This document shows positions 1 through 12,287 of a DNA stretch of 64,000 bases, in pieces (within the stretch, counting starts at the first letter, position 1; every line of letters begins with the position of its first letter). The notes beneath the pieces were generated by a model that was not told the DNA's origin, ran no database searches, and saw only the letters and a program-made list of their open reading frames with translations. Source of the stretch: Zonotrichia leucophrys gambelii (taxonomy: Eukaryota > Chordata > Aves > Passeriformes > Passerellidae); assembly GCF_028769735.1 (NCBI RefSeq), contig NC_088176.1, forward strand, positions 21,389,501-21,453,500, given 5' to 3'. A program made the translations under genes and the position numbers.

Positions 1-1277
1 AAACATTTGCACCCACCCTCTAGCATTTAAATGTCCTGGCTTCTCCTCTATATTTATCCACAAAAGTGCCATCTTCCACTAGGTCAGAAAGCCTTGCTTT
101 TCAATTTAAGCTGCATATTTTCAAAAGGAAGTAGCTCTGTTTCAGTTCAAGGGTAGTTATTTGTTAATATAGCGTTTCAGAGGATCAAGATGACCTAGGT
201 GAGTTTAAAACACAGCAAGTTTGGCAAAGAGCAGGTGGAAGATGCCCAAGGGAAAATTAAATGCCAAGGCCACAACTGTAGAGGAATGCAATTGCCTAGG
301 CTGACTGGGGATAAGTGCCTTTCCTTCAGCTAGTGCCCTCCTTTCTCTCATGCTTCAAGTCTGTGTAGGAAAGCCTTCCTTATGAAATTGGATTATGTTA
401 CTTAAGACTGGAGAGCACTTGTGGGGCGTTTTCATCTCTAATAGCCAAATATGAATAATTCCCTGCTCTAGTAAGTACTTGCCCTTTCCTCCCCCTGTCT
501 CATGACTGGGAGACGAATAATAATAACTCTCTGGTGTAAGTCACCAGAAGTTCTTGTAAGGGACAAAGTATTCTCTCACCCAAAGGGCAGATGGCACTGG
601 AATGCATTTGGAGCAGGTGGTTGCTTAGAGCAGAGCTTGCTGTCTGTGGTGCCCAAGCAGCTGAGCTGGGAGCATCATTCATTTCCTAGTTTGCTTGGGG
701 CAGCAAATTCCTAGAACTAGTTCACCTACAGTTAAAAGAAGCAGGGAGAGCATTTAGTTTCTGTATGCAGTTTTCAGCATAGCAACTTAATTTCAGAAAT
801 CTGTGGTAAAGCAAAGAGGTAACCACAAAGAGAAAGGCAGATAACTTGTGCACGATGGAATAATTTGTCGTCTTCTCCTCATTCAAACCCCCCCCCCCAC
901 CCTCCATCAAGCCAAAACAACAAAACCCCTCCCAAACCTACCATCAACTTTAAAAGGGTGCTGTACTAGTCTGCAGCTGTGTCAATTATTGTTAAAAGTG
1001 ATGTGTATCACTTGAAAGGGAACATTAGAGTACTATGGAGAACTGCTACTACTATCATGGAGTGGTTTTGCTTGTGTGATAGTTTGACAATAAAGTCGTC
1101 CTGCTGACAGAAAGGAGTCCCTGGGCATGGTTCTTGTACTCAGGATTTGCTCTAGGGACAAGATTTTGGTCTCTAATATTTTCATCCAGGAGCTGGCATC
1201 AAATGCCATTTATGTGGAGACACTGTCAGTGTCTCTTTTTCCAGAACACTGAACTCACTGAACACTGTGAGGAGGTT
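1..1277. other. Unique non-coding sequence, no gene seen
   Basis: There is no convincing exon or open frame beyond about 70 codons. The only landmark is an 11-base C run at 888-898 preceded by an A/C-rich stretch. No repeat family is recognised. The sequence is AT-rich and ends where the LTR begins. Confidence 0.6.
888..898. repeat. Poly-C run (C11)
   Basis: Eleven consecutive C residues in an A/C-rich context, followed by a second short C block at 900-903. It is a simple mononucleotide repeat, probably length-polymorphic. A G run on the minus strand can form G-quadruplex-like structure only together with neighbouring runs, which are short here. Confidence 0.9.
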
Positions 1278-1599
1278 TGTATTGGGTTTGTGTGAAACAG
1301 TTTTGATAGTGCTTGTCAGGAGCTACAGGGCTGGCTTCTGTGGAAGGTATTATGAGCTTTCCCTGTGTCTGATGGATCCAATACCAGCTGGTACTAAGAT
1401 GGACCTGCTCCCGGCCAAGGCTGAGCCCATCAGAGATGGTGGTTACACCTCTGGGATAAAGGAATTAGGAGAGGCACAAGTTGTGCAGCAGCATTTGCAC
1501 CCAGTGAGAGGAGTGAGGAGATGTGAGAGGAACAGCTCTGTAGACATCAGTGTCCTTGCCCAAGGGGGGGGCAGGAGGTGCTCCAGCTGCTGGGGTGGA

Positions 1600-2010
1600 G
1601 ATTTCATGGCAGCCCCAGGTGAAGCCCATGGTGAGGCAGCTGTGCCCCCACAGCCATGGAGGCCATGGTGGAGCAGACATCCACCTGGAGCCCATGGAGA
1701 GCCCACAGTGGGGCAGGTGGAAGTGCCCAAAGGAGGCTGTGGCCCCGAGGGAAGCCTGTGCTGGAGCAGGCTCCTGGCAGGGGCTGTGGACCCATGGGGA
1801 GGAGCCCATGCTGGAGCAGCTTTGCTGGCAGGACTTGGGACCCCACAGGGAACCCCTCTGTTCCTGAAGGACTGCGCTCTCTGGAAGGGCCCCACGCTGG
1901 AGCAGTTCTTGACCTGCAGCCTCTGGGAAGGATTCACCTTGGAGAAGTTTGTAGAGGACTGTCTCAAGTGAGGAAACCCTGTGCTGGAGCAGGGGAAGAG
2001 CATGAGGAGT
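1600..2010 (+). repeat. Degenerate tandem array inside the LTR, unit about 43 bp
   Basis: The 9-mer CTGGAGCAG recurs exactly at 1761, 1811, 1897 and 1984. The last two intervals are 86 and 87 bases, or two units of about 43. Degenerate copies around CCCATGGAG and CCCAC fill the rest. Two units make about 29 codons, so the array stays open in one plus-strand frame (a 234-codon open frame at 1267-1971 with repeated peptides such as PTLEQF and FTLEKF). Minus-strand frames of 209 and 184 codons are open as well. Open frames on both strands point to a GC-rich repeat with few stop-prone triplets, not to a gene. Confidence 0.65.
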
Positions 2011-2159
2011 CCTGTCCATGAGGAGGAAGGAGCAGCAGAGGTGATGTGTGATGCACTGCTTGCAACCCCCATTCCTGTTTCCTTATGCTGCTGGGAGGAA
2101 GAGTATGGAGGGATGTGTGAGTGTAGAGAAATTTGGAGTAAAATTAAACCTGAGAAGCA

Positions 2160-2181
2160 GGGGGGGGGAGGAGGAGGGGGA
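2160..2181 (+). repeat. G-rich tract with G-quadruplex potential
   Basis: Within the 3' half of the LTR, a run of about 8-9 G is followed by GG-A-GG-A-GGGGG. It is a polypurine stretch on the plus strand and could form a quadruplex. It lies just upstream of the point where the poly(A)-signal segment of the family seems to be missing. Confidence 0.7.
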
Positions 2182-2336
2182 TGTGTCTGAATCTGTTTTG
2201 CCTGTGACTGTAATGGCTGAGTGATCTCCCTGTATTTATCTTGACCTTTTTTAAAAAATTCCCCTGTCCAGCTGAAGAGAAGTCATACAGCAGCTTTGGC
2301 TGGATGCCACGTGACTACCAAGGTCAACCCACCACA

Positions 2337-5300
2337 GAAAGCGACATTTTTTCCATATCATTCCTGTGAAAGTTTGGTGGAGGAATGCAGTGCATATGCT
2401 GGATGAAAGTAATTTCCCTCTCAGACTACTGTTTAGCTTATTGTTTTGTATTTATGCCAACCTCACTAAAGAAAGAAACTGCTTTGATTTTTTCTTGACT
2501 TGGAAGTTGTTTTCAATCCTGTAACAAAGTTCAAAATCACATGGAAAAAGAGCAGAGAGACAACAACTCTATTAGTGTTTAAAAGAAACTAAATTATGGG
2601 AGGTTATCAAGGAAAGGAAGAGTTCTTTCTGCAAGGTGAATTTGAAGCAGGTGTGGCTACGTTTTGGAACATGGAACTTCATTGTATTTTAGACCACTGC
2701 TGCCACCATGTGGAATAGTTCCTCCAACTCTTCACGAGGTCTTAACCTTGCACTTGCCTTCAATCTCCTGCTAGTTCATGGAAGGGAATTTTTAAGTTGT
2801 CCTAGTAATACAAAAAAGCTGTTGAATGCACCTCAGGGTCATTGGCTCAGGTTAATGTCATTGATACCTAATGTGCTGCTTGTCTAAGCATGTAAGCAGC
2901 CATATGGTACAAAGTGGGTTGGGGAAAATGCTTACTCTGTGCATGCCAGAATTTGGAGCAAAAGGAAGATAGTGGGGTCCATCAGTAATGACACATGAGT
3001 CTTAAGAAAAAGCATCAGAAATTTGCTGAGTTTAACATGAGGCATTTGCACATACAAAATATTGGGTTAATGTATCTGTTTTAGTTGCTTGTAGTTTTTC
3101 TGTTGCTTCTCTTTGACTAGTTACTGTAGGTGACTTTTATCCTTTGCATCCTCCTTTTGCTTTGTCAAGAGCTGTGTGTCAAAAAGGTGGCCACTTTATC
3201 AGGTCAACAGCTGCCAAAATCTTCCTTGCTTAAGGTGTGTAACAATGGAGGGCAGCATCTGTACAAAGAAGTGTGGTGTGGCACTTTGGAGGAAGGATTT
3301 GTTTATCCTTAGGCCTGCTTGGTTGGTTAGCTGACTGGGTACAAATGTGAGGGGGTTCCTTCGGTAGACAGTGACACTCTTGCTGTCTCACACAGTCTGT
3401 GCCACTGTGTTCCCAGGCAGGTGATTCACAGACTTGTGGATCAAAAGGAGTATCATCAATGCCATCAATATACTGTAGCTGGCTCCATTGAAATTAAATT
3501 TGTATTTTCATAAAATACATTTTAGCTGGGCAGTGTTTTTTTTCTATTTTGTGAAAGTAGTGTGCAACTATGTCTGAATACGCATTTCCAGGCAGCAGCT
3601 TCTCAATAACAGTTTTGGAAAAAGTTCATTTTCTCTTGACCTTTGAAATTGAACATGCAAGTGATATTGAGCAGTGCAGCCATCCTAAACAGTCATTTAT
3701 CAGCCTGCTCAGGAGGTGTGTTACTTGAGTGTTTCCTTTATGAGGAGTCTTGGCTTTGTAAGAGTATGAAATAATAGTAAGGTGGAGAACTTCTTTTTGT
3801 GTGTCTTTTTTTGAGTCTCTGGTACTCCCTAATTTCACTTGCTTGATAAATGATAGTCACCACATGTACCACTGCATCTCATTCAAATTTATACCTGAAA
3901 TGAATTTCTGCACTTGTGTTAGCCACTGAACTCACTAAATGCTGGTTTCAACAAAAGTGTAGAGAAGACTTTTAATTTTCTCAGCTGACAAAATTGTAAT
4001 GTACTACTTTGAAACTACTAGCTTGCAACATGTTCTGTCTTCAAGTCCCTTTCTTCCCTTATGCTCTTAGTACAAATTTTGCTCTGGAGAAAGGTTGTCA
4101 AGACCAAAATCCTCTCTAGTTACAGAACAGATCCAAGTGATGCAAATACTTCATAATACTATGGATTGTCTGTGGAAAGAAGTAGAATGTAATTTCATTT
4201 CCAGTTCTGATTCTGGATTTTATCATTCAGGCTTGGAGATAGTGCTGTGTTTTGTCTGTGAATGCCCATGCATCAGGATCTAGCAAGTTAATGTCATGAA
4301 GCCACTCTTTGTGGATGTATCTAGCTGACAGGTTTGCTATCCCTAAGGGTAGCTATAATGTTTTGGGAAAACATTTTTTCTTCTTTTATGGGGTGTAAGA
4401 TTAAACATGGCATGAGAAGTCAGGAACACTTCATTTTAGTGATGTCAGAATGCTTTTATCTTGGAACACTTTAGCCTCATGTGAGGATATATATGCCAAT
4501 ATTTTAATAAAATGTAATACAAAATTAAAAGTCAGAATGAAATACAGCCTGACTAACCTAAGAAGTCAAATTAAATATTCCATCATGGAAATCAATATTC
4601 CAGAAGGTTTTATTGTTGACAAAATTGTATTTGTCATCTGAAAAGTCATTTTGCTGTCTAGTTGAAATCTTCTTTTAACAGGGTCTGGTTGTGAATTGTT
4701 GAATTTTGTGTTCAAGAATATGGATGCATTCCAAAGAAAGCATTGAAAAGCCACTTAGATGATGATGAATCTTCAGCAGTAATGTAGTGAATTTTGATAT
4801 ACTGATGTAGAAAAGAATTGCTTTGTGTCTAGCATCGAATTTCTATCTTAAATATTGTTTGGGTCGTGTTGTATTTATCACCAGGACAGATAAGTATCAT
4901 CTTCTTCAGGCTAGAATTTGCATACAATTGTTTCACATTTGATAAATTTGCTTAGGCAGTGGTCAAACCACAACAGTGGAAGAAGCAGGGGTTTCCTTGC
5001 TTGCAAGACAAAAACCAAGAAGTCTCAGAATTACAACACTAGACTGAAGCATGTCAGTTACTGTCTTCAGGCAACCTTGTCTCTGGATTGAAGTCTTCTA
5101 TCTATTTTGTTCCTTGTGCACAACTTTAAGGGTTTCTTTATGCTCCTTGCTATAAAAAATGGCCCTACTAATGGGAATTTAAGATTCTTTTCTTCTTGAT
5201 TTGAAACCTATAATGCATCAATTTTTAAATTGAATTAACAAAGTTGTTCTGGAATATCATGAGCAACTTAAATTTCAGATAAGTTAGAATTCAAATTATT

Positions 5301-8300
5301 TCATAAACCATAAACAGAATAGAATTTAATAAAGGACAGTTACAGTTAGTAATTGATACAATGGCAAGTTCTAGATAGTTTTTCTGGCTTCTATAATTAA
5401 TATTGCAAATTCATTCAATTTATTTGAGAGTGTGTCCTACTTTATTCAGCTTGGAAACAAGTCTTTAAGAATTTAGAAAACCAGATGTGGAAAACAGGCA
5501 AGGAATCTTTTGCATTACCTATTTCCCACTCCCCACTTTTTTCATGTTTGAGAAATTCTTGCCAGTTTTTAAGGGTCCCAGAGGAGCCCTGTCAATGTTT
5601 AAAGCACCAAGTACGTGTAAAAGGTGTGTGAAGAAGGATATAATATAAAAATAGTACCAGGTTCTGCTAGTGGTTTCTCATAATGTTTTCTGATGAGTTA
5701 CTCAGGAATTTGGCACCTTGGAAAACTGAAAAGCAGTCACATCAAAGTTACTTTTCTATCTAGTGTGGATCATGAGCTCCTGAGTTTCTCCAGAGTCAAT
5801 GTGTGTGATGTTTGGAGCCCTGACTAGGTCACTGTTTTTTTGCTTAAGGGATAACATTTCAAGTACAGGGGACTTGCATGTCCAACTTCCAATTCCTTCT
5901 ATTATTTTGGAAATGCTCTGCCAATGTTCCTTGAAATTTTTGTTTGTTTTCTCTGTTCATTCTCTTCACAGTAACACGTTGTGGTTTCTTCCTGCAGTCT
6001 GCTCAGGCCTGGCTTCCACTGAAGTCAAGTAGACCATTCAGTAGGTGACTGTTTTGGTTCTCTATGTGTGAGGGGTTTTTTCTTTTTTACTGACTGTTGC
6101 AAAAGTAATGCTAGTGACACTTGCCAAAATTTTTTGCTTCCCTGCACGTGAGCTGATGGATGTTACTCTAGATCACAGAAACCAATGTCAATGTTCCAGT
6201 CATTATGGTGTAGCTGATTATTTTGATACTTTTCAGTTCACTGGATAGTGTAAGATATCTTTCTTTCAACTAGTGTTTGGTTGATTTGGTTGGAACTCCC
6301 AGTGATGACATGGCTTTTAACCAAAAGTAATGTTTTTTCTGGGTCTCAGTTTGAATCATATCCATTTAGATGACTGGCTTCATTAGAATCTTCCAATGCA
6401 AACAGTGGATTTGAGTTTCATTCAAAAAGTCATGTCCTGAAGTTGAATTTATTATAGAACCAGCATTCTGTACAAAGTCAAACCCAAGAATGAAAATATT
6501 TATGCTTGGCAAGAATACCAAAGTTTGTTTGCGTTACCTTGTCCTGTAGAGTTAGGTCAGGAACCATCTATTTTACAGCTTCGCACCAATGTGTATTGTT
6601 TGGTGAAAGAAAACATCAGCCTCCCAGGAAAGTTAAGAAATACTGGCCTCTTGCCTTGATAAAGTGAATGATGACCCACAAGTAATGAATATCTTACTGA
6701 AATATCTTGTGTAATAACACACAATTGTCTGCACATCTTAAATACTCCCTCAGATAGAGACCTCCATTGGCATCTGTGAAAGAACAGCAGCTTGTATTGT
6801 TAGATTCTGTAGCAATTCCTCTTGCAGGGAAATTTGTAATCTGGTTGGATGTCAGGTTGTCTGGCATAATTAGTCCAGGGAATCTGTGCTTAGAACTTGG
6901 TTGCTTTATCTCGTTTCCAGATATTTTGGATAAGAAACAACAATGTTTGGCTGCAGAGAAATATTTACACTCGTAAACTAGAAAGCCACATCTTCCTTTT
7001 TTGTTTGAAGTTTCTCATTGAAGTTTCTGGCTCTGATTCTGTGTCATTCCCATTGCCACAAATTACACTGTATGCTCCATTGCTCAACTGTTTGTGTTTA
7101 TATCATGCTAGTAAAGACCTGTTTGACTGAAGGTCTTTTTATAGTGATGAGTATTTCGTTCCCTCATCACTGTTAACTATAATATCACGCTACTGAGAAG
7201 CTGTAAGATGGATCTAATCAGACAGAGCTATAAGACAAGGCCCTCTCTCTATTCTTATAAATAAATTGCCAGACTGAAGAGGACTACAAAGTTATGGGGT
7301 GAGCAGGAAAGTTTTTAACTAACTTTTGATTCCTGAATTTTTTTTCTGACTACTGATAAAGCCCATGTTATACAAGACTTCTACTTTCATACTATTTTTC
7401 CATACTCTCATCTTTTTGTTCTCATTTATCATATTGACAGTACTTCCCAGGAGTAATGAGTTATTTTTTGAGATCTTAGACCTGAATGGCTAAATAAGTT
7501 AAAAAAAAGAAAAAAGAACAAATAGGATTGTCTCTGACAGTACTTGTTAATCCTTTAAGAGCTTTCTTCTACATGAACCCAGGGAATTCTACATGTTTTA
7601 AGATAGAGTAGAACTGTTTCAAACTAAGCAATCACTTTCAGATTTTCATACCCTGCAGCTCATCAACTTATTCATAACTTTTTATCTTGTTACAGAAGTA
7701 ATAAGTCAAGTTATATTCATAATGTACTGCCCTCAACAGCAGAAACCCTGGATGACCTTTTATTTAAAATTAAGGGAGGACTTTTTTTTCCTCCCTAAGA
7801 CTTCCTTCTCTTTCAAGGAGAAGTTCCTTGTTTGTTATAAATTGCACTGCTCAGGAAAATTTTGTCTCAGGACAGTTCATGTACCACAGAAATAAATAAA
7901 GATAGGTGCAGAAATATTGCTTATTCTGGATTCATGTAGGAATATACAATTTGCTAACAGCAAAAAATACCCTTCTCTCTCATCTGAAAACTCAGTGAAA
8001 CATTCTTCTTTACTCAATTTCAGTGTCATCAAAATATACCAAAAACTCTTGCAAAAGTTAGTCTGGTATTCTACTCCACCTGGCAAGTAAAGAAATTGTT
8101 TCTCAGTGGCATTCATTGCAGAGTTTTTGAATAAAAACTAAAGGGGTGGAGGGGAGCTGGGAGCTCTGCTGGGTTCATCATATGCCTCTGCTGAACAGTG
8201 CAGTGGGTTCCTGTTGTGGATCTTTTTCCCCTGTGCAAGCCCAGAGGGGACAATGAGAATGGACTGGAGCTTTACCTTAGAGACCTGGCTTGCTCAGTGC

Positions 8301-9849
8301 GACCTTAATTTGTAATTATTAGTGGTCAGAAGGGGTTAGGGACTTGGAGGAGCAAACTCAGCTTGGGAGGAGTTTTCAGAGTTGGTGGCTAGGAGAAAAA
8401 ATATTTTTCCTCTCTTTATAAATTCAATATATTTGATCTGAAGTTGCTGAAAGACGTGAACTGTGGAACCTCACATCAGTGTTTTTACAGTAACTCTGCA
8501 GAGGAGACCAACATGGCAGATCATGAAAGGAAGCAATGTTGCTCATATCCTGCATAGGGCTTTAAAAATACATCCATGGTTCTAAGGGCTGCTCCGTGGT
8601 TTCCTGAAGATAAATATTTTTCAGTTCATGTCAGTTTATGCCTGAAGAGCCAATATACTGAAGGGTGGATTCTAATCTAAGCCTCACCTACTGAAAATCC
8701 AGAAGAACCCAAGAGTTGCTGGATTTTCCCCTGTCTATGAGATGGCTATTATGTCTTTATCTGACTATTAAATCATATGTTTATATTATTGTGGCCCTTT
8801 TGAAGAGGAATTTAATGACTGCTTTCTTTTACACTCCTCAGTTTTGGGTACTAAGTTGATTAGGATAATCATAACTTGCAGTCTTAAATTGCCTGACAGT
8901 TTAATTTCTTTCTGTGGCTTGTCATCCTCTAAGAGCAGGGTTTTGGATGGGGATTTAGGTGTGTTTTAAAAAGAATTTCAGTTTCTGTACAGGATATAGT
9001 TACTATTCCCTAGTCTTATGTAAAGCGTTCTACTCCCTTTCATTTTCTTCTTCCACTTTTATCACTTAGAACACTTCTCCTGCATGTATAGGTTTTATGG
9101 TTTATCTTTTTGCTGAGTACTTGTGATGAATTCTTATTCAATCTGGGTATTTTTGACTATTCAAGTTGGATGTCTCTTTAGTGTTATTTTTATATTTATT
9201 TGTAATATTTAAGAAAAAATATTTTTGGAAATTCAGTGGAATTAATTTGCTACGTGCTTTGGGTTTGTCTTTATTCAGTCTGTAATAATTTCACCCTTTT
9301 TCATGCTAAAACATGTGTAACTGATGTTTATACCAGTCAGTTTTCTTTAATGTTTTTTGTTTCTCTGGATTGAGTAGAAGGTGTGGAGGGCTGGGCAAGT
9401 GGAAAAGTAAAAAATGTAATTGGTGTCACAGAATACATATCCTTTTCATAAGTGAAACTCAATGAAATTGCGTGATTTTGGTGCTGGAAGTAAGTTGCTG
9501 CAGAGCAGGACGTGGTATGATTTTGCAGCAAGTCCGCTGCATGCCTCTCTAGTTGCACCAGATCATCTGTCTTTGGAGTCCATATCAACATGCTGTGAGT
9601 CCTGTCATGGAGGATTAGGAAAAAACCCTTCCAGGAGGGATTACATGCATTCCTGAGCCACTGCACAGAGAAGTTAATTAGAGTTGGGGGGAGGAAGACA
9701 GGAATGAGACAAAGACTGTATTAGCCATCTAATTTGGAAGAAAGCTGTTGTATCAAATCATGATTATTGCAATCATTGCACCCTTGATGAACCTTCAGTA
9801 AGAGAGGAGTATTCATCTGACTGCATAAATTAGAGAGAAGAAAAAGATT
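2337..9849. other. Long AT-rich stretch, no gene seen
   Basis: About 7.5 kb without a supportable exon. Open frames do not exceed 80 codons except a 109-codon minus-strand frame at 9337-9666, which resembles nothing I know. There is an A-rich patch at 7499-7518 and a mildly GC-richer stretch at 8150-8400 with no recognised repeat. A CTCF-like motif lies at 2700-2713, noted separately. The rest looks like neutral intergenic or intronic DNA. Confidence 0.55.
2700..2713 (-). promoter_or_regulatory. CTCF-like motif (weak)
   Basis: The minus strand reads CCACATGGTGGCAG, which agrees with the degenerate CTCF core CCASYAGRKGGCRS at 12 of 14 positions. The mismatches are at positions 5 and 6. Hits of this quality are expected by chance several times in a window of this length, so occupancy is unproven. 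The plus strand here also reads GCCACCATGT, a partial Kozak context opening a 59-codon frame with no known homologue. Confidence 0.25.
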
Positions 9850-9970
9850 TGCATGAGGTCATCTAATCTGTCCCCTGAGGCCAGTCCCCTGGAGTACAGC
9901 TTCTAATGCTTGTCCAGTCTGTTTCTAAACACCTCACATGATGAGGCTTACTTCTCTGTGGGTTGCTCGA
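9850..9970 (-). mobile_element. Old CR1-like LINE 3' fragment
   Basis: The plus strand contains, in order, a phrase like GAGGTCATCTAATCTGTCCC, then CTTGTCCAGTCTGTTTCTAAA, then CACCTCACATGATGAGG. This is the antisense of the terminal part of CR1-type LINEs (normally 'GGTCATCTAGTCC...CTTGTCCAGTCTGGTTTTAAA...TCAAGTGATGGAG'). Divergence is high and the phrasing is closer to ancient amniote CR1s than to young chicken CR1s. The element therefore lies on the minus strand and is truncated. Its right boundary is uncertain. The text after about 9970 no longer reads as CR1. Confidence 0.55.
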
Positions 9971-10227
9971 GGGGGAATAATGTGGGAGTGACTGGGCAAA
10001 AAATAAAGCACTGTAGCGTTCTTATAACAGTGGTTTCGAGTGCCCATGTTGAGTGTTGGAGCTTGCCTAGTGTAGGCCAGCACAGACTGAGGAAAGTGCT
10101 GTATATGCTGCTATGGAGTCTTCTCTGAGCCCAGCCTCCTCCTTGCTGTGTGAGTTACAAGAGTTACATCTACCATGGCCTTCCAGCAGCCAGTCAGTGC
10201 TCACTCTGCCCTCATCCTTTCTACCTC

Positions 10228-10250
10228 TACCTATATTCTAAATATAGGTA
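10228..10250. repeat. Perfect 10-bp inverted repeat, 3-nt loop
   Basis: Left arm TACCTATATT (10228-10237), loop CTA, right arm AATATAGGTA (10241-10250). It is an AT-rich hairpin without a terminator context or neighbouring gene, and is probably fortuitous. Confidence 0.9.
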
Positions 10251-10542
10251 CCTCTGTGTTCTAAATGCTTTGAATTAATTCTTTTGAATGCTGTGCGGCC
10301 ATTTAGGAAATGTGCATGTTGTGGTTGGAGTGCTGAGTCAGTAAGTTGTGTCATGTGAAACCAATGAAATTTTTTTCTGTGTTCCTAGTTTCTGTGGTTC
10401 TTGGGTAGCACCAAGGTAATGCTGCACAGAAATGATGGGCTGCTGATCTACAGCAGCTAAGTTCAAACATCTTCCCTCTGTTACTACTGGAGCCAAAAGA
10501 GAGAGGCTATGAAATGTGCAAGACGTTTATATAGTTTTTTGT

Positions 10543-10565
10543 TAGATATAGATATATTATATCTA
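10543..10565. repeat. AT-rich hairpin / short GATA-TA microsatellite
   Basis: Arms TAGATATA (10543-10550) and TATATCTA (10558-10565) with a 7-base spacer, inside a run of TATA/GATA dinucleotides extending from about 10528 to 10590. It is low complexity and has no evident function. Confidence 0.75.
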
Positions 10566-11460
10566 TTTATGGATATGTTTATATAGATGTAAAGTACTTC
10601 CACCTTTTGATTTACAGTCTTTTGTAAGCTTTTCCAGCCAAACCACAGATGCATCTGAGCAGAAGACTAGAAATCAGAACTGTCATTTTGCCCACATGAT
10701 TATCAGTGCTTTGCAAGTGGGAATATTTTATCAATGGATGCTCTGGGCAAACAATGCTATTGCAGAGACTGGTGCAATTCCTGGCACCGTTCTGTAAGCC
10801 ATTGCACATCAAAATTAAGAAGTGATGGGAGTGGAGAATGGCTGTTGAAGGTGTCTTGAGAATATAAAATAATAGTGGTAGCCTAGCAAAGGCTCAAAGG
10901 ACAATGTATTAGTCACAAGTTTTCTATTAAATCATCAAGTTTCTTGGCTCATGCAACCAAAATATTTTTTAATGAGTGATGTACTTATACTACTCTGTCT
11001 CTTGACACCATGAGCTAGTCAGAGTAAGGTCCCGTGCTGCATTTTTGGCTTCTTTTGCCTGTGCCATCTGTTATTTTGGTGTATTGTTGAAAGGTTGGTG
11101 TTGCTATTGCATATGTGAGAGTAAAACATAGAGACAGGGCATGCTGTGTCTGTCTATGAAATGCCAAAACATGGGCTGCATTTTAAAATAATTTTCAGTA
11201 GGTTGAAGCTAGTGTTTTCTACAAGGTTTCTGGATTTGAGCAGAGTGTCAAAATGGCACTTAATGGTTGACTTCTTGGGCAGAGATGATCTCTGAGAACC
11301 ATTCAGCTATTGGAACACTTGCTTTTGTTAAGTTTCCTTCCATCCTCATGATAATCCAGCATTTGTCATGGAGCTGAGCTCTCCTATGTCATGTTCTCAT
11401 TCAGTGCCTTTAGGTGTTATTTCTAGCTCAACCTTTTTCCAGGCTTCTTGTTGGTGGTGG

Positions 11461-11486
11461 TTTTTTGTTTGTTTGTTTTCCCCCCC
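11461..11486. repeat. (TTTG)n plus C7 low-complexity tract
   Basis: GTTTGTTTGTTTTC followed by seven C residues. It is simple sequence, as is frequent in bird introns and intergenic DNA. Confidence 0.85.
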
Positions 11487-12287
11487 TCTCTACTTCTCTT
11501 TTCAGTCATGGGATTTTGAGGTTCCTCAGTTCTACAGGCTGAATTTGAATGCCCAGAACATCAGCACTTTGGGACGTCCAGGCTTATAAAGTGTGATTTC
11601 ATGTAGTATGTATAGTTGGCCTTTCTGCATAATGTGAGATGTGTTTCTTTGCTGCTTTTTTCTGACTGTTTCCTGTTCTCTCAGCAGGTTGGGTTCTGTG
11701 TTCACTGCTATTCTCTTTCAGTGATGTGCAAAACCTGACTTCTGGCATGCTTTTCTTTCATGCTTATCTACTCTTTGTTCTTCTGTTTGCCTACCAGAAG
11801 AATTAATGGTGGCGCATCAAATGAGTGAGACTACACATTTTCGTTACTCTATATAAAGTGAGTACTTGTGTCACAGGCATAGAGGTAGGTATGTGGTGAG
11901 AATGAGTGCAGGAGGATACCTGTCCAGAACATGCAAATCAATTTTCAGATTCCTGATTGTCTGGGGAAAGCTGAAACTGAATCCGTATTGTTAATAGACT
12001 GAAGGCTAAAGTATATGTCTTCATATACCCTAAAGGGTGCTGAGGAAATAGAATTTGTTGCTGGTTTGTGATCCTGTGAGGCTATCAGAGCAGAGAACTA
12101 ATCTATTAAATGTATATTTTTTTCAAGAGAAGCTGAGCAATATCTTGTTGAGAGAGACTTCTCTTTTTTTCCCCCCTTTCTCCTCCCCTGCCCCCAACAA
12201 GTGAATATTCAACTTGCATTCATGGCTGGACCCTGTATTGGATATCATAGTGCAAGTAGTCATCCTTATGATACCTACATACTGAAT

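Larger units (their letters stand above)
1278..2336 (+). mobile_element. Solo LTR of an avian endogenous retrovirus (ERVL-like)
   Basis: A block of about 1.06 kb, markedly more GC-rich than its surroundings, begins with TG (TGTATTGGGTTTGTGTG) and ends with CA (GTCAACCCACCACA). Order along the element: a 5' part with the phrase around 1390-1450 ending in CTCTGGGATAAA, a short leader to about 1560, a degenerate tandem array with the recurring core CTGGAGCAG, a G-rich patch, and a 3' tail with TTTTGCCTGTGACTGTAAT and a final GTCAACCCACCACA. I recognise this architecture and wording from a common avian LTR family, but give no family name because I cannot check it. No internal retroviral genes flank it, so it is a solo LTR left by LTR-LTR recombination. 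The flanks (GAGGT on the left, GAAAG on the right) are not a clean 5-bp target duplication, which fits an old insertion. Copies I remember of this family carry an AATAAA-containing stretch between the G-rich patch and the tail. It is missing here, so the LTR is probably dead as a transcription unit. Confidence 0.72.
9971..12287. other. Non-coding stretch between two CR1 fragments
   Basis: No exon or gene is recognised. The stretch contains the two small hairpins and the TTTG/C tract described separately. Open frames are at most 73 codons and have no similarity I can name. Confidence 0.55.

Noticed and set aside
1267..1971. 234-codon plus-strand open frame
   Set aside because: It lies within the LTR and its tandem array. 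Minus-strand frames of similar length are open over the same DNA, so this is a composition effect.
2708..2887. Small frame of 59 codons with GCCACCATG start context
   Set aside because: The +4 base is T, the peptide has no homologue I know, and the context is equally explained by a CTCF-like word or chance.
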